From Oxalobacteraceae bacterium UBA6704 (GTDB lineage: Bacteria; Pseudomonadota; Gammaproteobacteria; Burkholderiales; Burkholderiaceae_D), in assembly GCA_002454505.1 (NCBI GenBank), contig DKJA01000095.1, positions 1 to 8,698 of the forward strand: 8,698 bases of DNA, in the 5' to 3' direction. The position numbers were made by a program, and so were the translations under genes. Of the stretch, positions 7,292-8,698 are shown one piece after another. Below the pieces are notes generated by a model, which worked only from the letters and a program-made list of their open reading frames with translations, ran no database searches and was not told the DNA's origin. Numbering within the stretch: position 1 is the first letter of the stretch; the number at the start of each line of letters is the position of its first letter.

Positions 7292-7331
7292 GGCAGCCTT
7301 GCTGCCATGCTGCAAGGCGCAGCACGGCAGC
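7292..7331 (-). terminator. Strong hairpin after the HTH gene, with a competing alternative hairpin
   Basis: On the minus-strand RNA, bases 7331-7319 pair with 7313-7301 over 13 positions (one G-U pair at 7325/7307) around a five-base loop. The stem begins ten bases past the HTH stop codon. The same 7301-7306 arm can instead pair with 7297-7292 (GGCAGC against GCTGCC, loop CTT), so the two folds are mutually exclusive. No U-tract follows, so it is either a factor-assisted terminator, an mRNA 3' stabiliser, or a readthrough control element before the kinase operon. Confidence 0.5.
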
Positions 7332-7341
7332 CGGGACGGCA

Positions 7342-7674
7342 TCAGGCAGCGGCGCGCATGGCCGTTTCCGGCAGGTCGTTCTGCGAGAACGCCACGCGGA
7401 ACTTGCCGCGGCGATCGCCCATCAGCAGGCGCAGGTCGCCGATCGTCAGGTCGCTCACTTCATGCATGCGGATCAGCAGCGACGGGCCGATGGCCAGGCG
7501 GTAGTGACGGATCTTGCTGATCACCGGCGGCGCCACTTCCAGCAGACGGGCCAGGGCGGCATCGTTCTTCAGGTTGAGGCACTCGACCAGGTGGTCCAGC
7601 AGGCGGTTCGGGTCGTAGTTCAGCAGGCCGTCGTTGGTCAGGTTCAGCGGCGTGGCAATGGTCGTGTTCATCAT
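7342..7674 (-). CDS. Small helix-turn-helix (XRE/Cro-like) protein
   Basis: A 110-residue protein with a flexible polar N-terminus (MMNTTIATPLNLTNDG) and a compact helical core. Residues about 36-60 (KNDAALARLLEV, then APPVISKIRHYR) read as a helix-turn-helix of the XRE/lambda-repressor fold. A helix rich in leucine and isoleucine and the basic tail GDRRGKFRV follow. Similar small proteins (xLKNDAAL-xR-LEVAPPVISKIR...LLIRMHEVS) are, from memory, common and uncharacterised in Burkholderiales. Start: ATG 7674, six bases after GGAG (7684-7681); the next ATG (7671) is also possible. A start at 7701 lacks a ribosome site and adds nine unlikely residues. It lies 219 bases upstream of the kinase on the same strand, separated by a strong hairpin, so joint transcription is uncertain. 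Target genes are unknown; DNA binding is inferred. Confidence 0.8.
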   Translation of the reverse strand: MMNTTIATPLNLTNDGLLNYDPNRLLDHLVECLNLKNDAALARLLEVAPPVISKIRHYRLAIGPSLLIRMHEVSDLTIGDLRLLMGDRRGKFRVAFSQNDLPETAMRAAA

Positions 7675-8013
7675 GGTCAGCTCCAAAGGGTTGCAGTTCA
7701 CGGGCCTCGGGGCGAGGCCTTGTCGGCCGGGACGATGACGAGGGATCCAGGGGATGCGTCGTTTCGTACACCGGTGGTGGTGAGATGCGCCAGGAGTGGC
7801 GTCCCCGCGGAGCTACGGGAGGGAACTCGGTCCGCGCGGCAAGTTTTTAGGGGCGGCGGACGATTAGCATCTTGCACCAAAAATTCTTTAAATGCAATCG
7901 AGAAATTAAATTCTGGGCGTTTGTTACATCCGCGCAAAAACCGACTGGCGCTTTTCCGGCCCGCATGGCGCATTGACACAACATTGTCCCGGGATTCTCT
8001 CCAATAATCACGA

Positions 8014-8046
8014 ATTGCCGGGAGCCATTTATTTATGCACGGCAAT
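8014..8046. repeat. Inverted repeat ATTGCCG / CGGCAAT
   Basis: ATTGCCG (8014-8020) and CGGCAAT (8040-8046) are perfect 7-bp arms separated by 19 AT-richer bases including ATTTATTTATG. It lies 135 bases before the SCPU-like gene and could be an operator or a leader hairpin. Nothing else in the sequence fixes its role. Confidence 0.4.
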
Positions 8047-8121
8047 ACTGGTGTATCATGTACAAATGGCGCGGGCGTAATGTCCGCCCCATGGAAGTAA
8101 CTGGCAGTATGCTGTGAACGT

Positions 8122-8139
8122 GTCACCCTACCCCGTGAC
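8122..8139. repeat. Small inverted repeat GTCAC / GTGAC upstream of the SCPU-like gene
   Basis: GTCAC (8122-8126) and GTGAC (8135-8139) pair around CCTACCCC, 41 bases before the start codon. The stem is only five base pairs. It may be a 5' leader hairpin or a binding site, but a chance occurrence is quite possible. Confidence 0.25.
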
Positions 8140-8180
8140 GCATTCGCGAACTCTCACCCGAAAAAACGCGTGAACAACCA

Positions 8181-8444
8181 ATGAAAAAGATCTTGATCGC
8201 CCTGCTGGCCTGCACTCCGCTGTTGTGCTCGGCCGCAGGCAAGAGCGCAAGCTCAATGATGCAGGTCAGCTTTACCGTGCTGGGTGCTTGCACCGTGCAA
8301 AGCGCGGGCAAGGCTGCCGACGTCAACTGCACTACCGGTACCTCGTACCAGCTGCAAGGCAACCAGGCTGCCGCAAGCGTGCAGGCTGCTGCTTCCAGCA
8401 ACAGCTCGCAGGCCGAAGGCCAGCCGATGGTCGTGTATTTCTGA
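8181..8444 (+). CDS. Exported miniature spore-coat-U (SCPU)-like protein
   Basis: An 87-residue protein with a clear Sec signal peptide (MKKILIALLACTPLLCSAAG, cleavage probably near residue 18-20), giving a mature protein of about 68 residues. The mature part contains QVSFTVLGACTV, then DVNCTTGTSYQLQ, and ends in a beta-type strand MVVYF. Spacing of hydrophobic strands and the pair C37/C50 recall the SCPU domain (a beta-sandwich found in secreted and chaperone-usher pilus-like proteins). Here the segment between the cysteines is only 12 residues and the whole domain is about half the normal size. C16 sits in PLLC, a poor lipobox, so lipoprotein processing is unlikely. A serine/alanine/glutamine stretch (62-80) precedes the last strand. 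No usher or chaperone gene is nearby. The start codon lacks a Shine-Dalgarno sequence. SCPU relation is inferred from pattern only. Confidence 0.7.
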   Translation: MKKILIALLACTPLLCSAAGKSASSMMQVSFTVLGACTVQSAGKAADVNCTTGTSYQLQGNQAAASVQAAASSNSSQAEGQPMVVYF

Positions 8445-8450
8445 TTTTCC

Positions 8451-8490
8451 AAGTGCGGTCCTGACCGCGCTTCCTGCTCTTTACGGCAGG
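8451..8490 (+). other. Two tandem hairpins in the 3' UTR of the SCPU-like gene
   Basis: AAGTGCGGTC (8451-8460) pairs with GACCGCGCTT (8463-8472) over ten positions with one T-G wobble and a two-base loop, which in RNA would open to at least four bases. CCTGC (8473-8477) then pairs with GCAGG (8486-8490) around an eight-base loop. Both lie between the stop codon and the intrinsic terminator, making a heavily structured 3' UTR of about 80 bases. Confidence 0.5.
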
Positions 8491-8493
8491 CAT

Positions 8494-8528
8494 AAGAGGG
8501 ACTGTTCCGCAAGGGACGGTCCCTTTTG
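8494..8528 (+). terminator. Intrinsic terminator with GCAA tetraloop
   Basis: AGGGACTGTTCC (8497-8508) pairs with GGGACGGTCCCT (8513-8524) over 12 positions, including two G-U wobbles, closed by the stable GNRA-type tetraloop GCAA (8509-8512). TTT follows, then G and a further CTTT. It lies 52 bases after the stop codon of the SCPU-like gene and is the best terminator in the window. Its GGGAC...GTCCC stem resembles the GGGGACAGTCCCC repeats at 51-291. Confidence 0.8.
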
Positions 8529-8698
8529 CTTTGGGGCGGCCGGGTAGTGGCGCCTGATCGAGGGGGACTGTGTTGGTAATGCAGGCGAAAAACGGCTTGC
8601 AGGAAGGGATGTGGGAGCCGGAAGCGGCGGCGGGCGAAGGGATGCAGAGATTGGTGGCGGCGGCGGCGGGCGGCAGCGGCAGCGGCAGCAGCGGCAGC
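8529..8698. other. End of window: no confident gene
   Basis: A plus-strand frame is open from GTG 8570 or ATG 8579 to the window edge (about 40 codons, M-Q-A-K-N-G-L-Q-E-G-M-W...), with GGGGG three bases before the GTG. Its composition ends in alanine, glycine and serine runs produced by the GGC/AGC repeats. The minus strand is also largely open here because stop codons are rare at this GC content. Neither can be called a gene without the sequence beyond 8698. Confidence 0.4.
8656..8698. repeat. GGC/AGC low-complexity triplet tract
   Basis: Runs of GGC triplets give way to alternating GGC-AGC triplets up to the window end. In the plus frame of the possible partial ORF this reads alanine then glycine-serine. 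On the minus strand it reads as alanine, leucine-proline or cysteine-arginine runs depending on frame. The tract may continue beyond the window. Confidence 0.7.

Larger units (their letters stand above)
7675..8180. other. Long divergent intergenic region, no supported gene
   Basis: About 500 bases separate the divergently transcribed HTH and SCPU-like genes. Open frames here have no ribosome site, no family resemblance and odd composition. An AT-rich island at about 7855-7925 stands out from the GC-rich surroundings and is the likeliest promoter location for the HTH gene. One weak candidate on the minus strand is TTGCAT, 17 bases, then CAAGAT. On the plus strand a perfect TTGACA (7973-7978) and an AATAAT (8003-8008) are 24 bases apart, too far for a standard sigma-70 promoter. 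Both genes would have 5' leaders longer than usual if these are promoters. Confidence 0.5.

Noticed and set aside
7123..7308. 62-residue N-terminal extension of the histidine kinase from ATG 7308
   Set aside because: It would precede the first membrane helix with a Pro/Arg-rich stretch lacking a signal. ATG 7308 lies within the hairpin and has no ribosome site.
7973..8008. TTGACA and AATAAT as a sigma-70 promoter for the SCPU-like gene
   Set aside because: The hexamers are 24 bases apart instead of 16-18, and no acceptable -10 box lies at normal distance from TTGACA.
7698..8126. 142-codon minus-strand frame upstream of the HTH gene
   Set aside because: No ribosome site, no domain, composition unlike the neighbouring genes, and it covers the AT-rich island that looks like promoter sequence.
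8570..8698. Start of a plus-strand gene running off the window
   Set aside because: The start site is weak, the downstream part is triplet low-complexity sequence, and the opposite strand is equally open; more sequence would be needed.

Overview
The window is GC-rich (roughly two-thirds G+C by eye), with densely packed genes and strong GC codon bias. Protein content and the intergenic GGGGACAG/CTGTCCCC palindromic repeats suggest a betaproteobacterium of the Oxalobacteraceae, most likely Massilia, Duganella or Pseudoduganella. This placement rests on remembered family resemblance, not on a search.

Layout: (1) Positions 1-300 hold no credible gene. They contain a cluster of GC-palindromic repeats: two identical 41-bp units, an inverted partial copy, and three tandem 34-bp units. 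Each 34-bp unit carries a DnaA-box-like 9-mer, one of them a perfect consensus. (2) 353-1726 (+) encodes an AroP-type aromatic amino acid permease. (3) Convergent to it, on the minus strand, lies a signalling operon: a very large membrane-bound hybrid histidine kinase (7122-2650; dCACHE, HAMP, three PAS, HisKA, HATPase, a degenerate receiver, a canonical receiver, HPt) followed by a receiver-GGEEF diguanylate cyclase (2653-1733). The GTG start of the cyclase overlaps the TGA stop of the kinase. (4) Upstream on the same strand is a small helix-turn-helix protein (7674-7342) with a strong hairpin just past its stop. A possible 21-residue leader ORF ends on the kinase start codon. (5) 7675-8180 is a long non-coding stretch with an AT-rich island and inverted repeats. 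(6) 8181-8444 (+) encodes an 87-residue exported protein that looks like a miniature spore-coat-U (SCPU) domain. Three consecutive hairpins follow it, the last a good intrinsic terminator. (7) The final 170 bases hold no confident gene and end in GGC/AGC low-complexity repeats.

Working model: a periplasmic ligand is sensed by the double-Cache domain. Phosphate then passes His806 to Asp1220 to His1358 within the hybrid kinase, and on to Asp57 of the adjacent cyclase receiver, setting c-di-GMP output. The product-inhibition site of the cyclase is altered (RxxE instead of RxxD). The permease, the HTH protein and the mini-SCPU protein have no evident mechanistic link to this relay. I see no defence system, mobile element, CRISPR array, tRNA or rRNA. 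The window is mostly ordinary chromosome with several small oddities.
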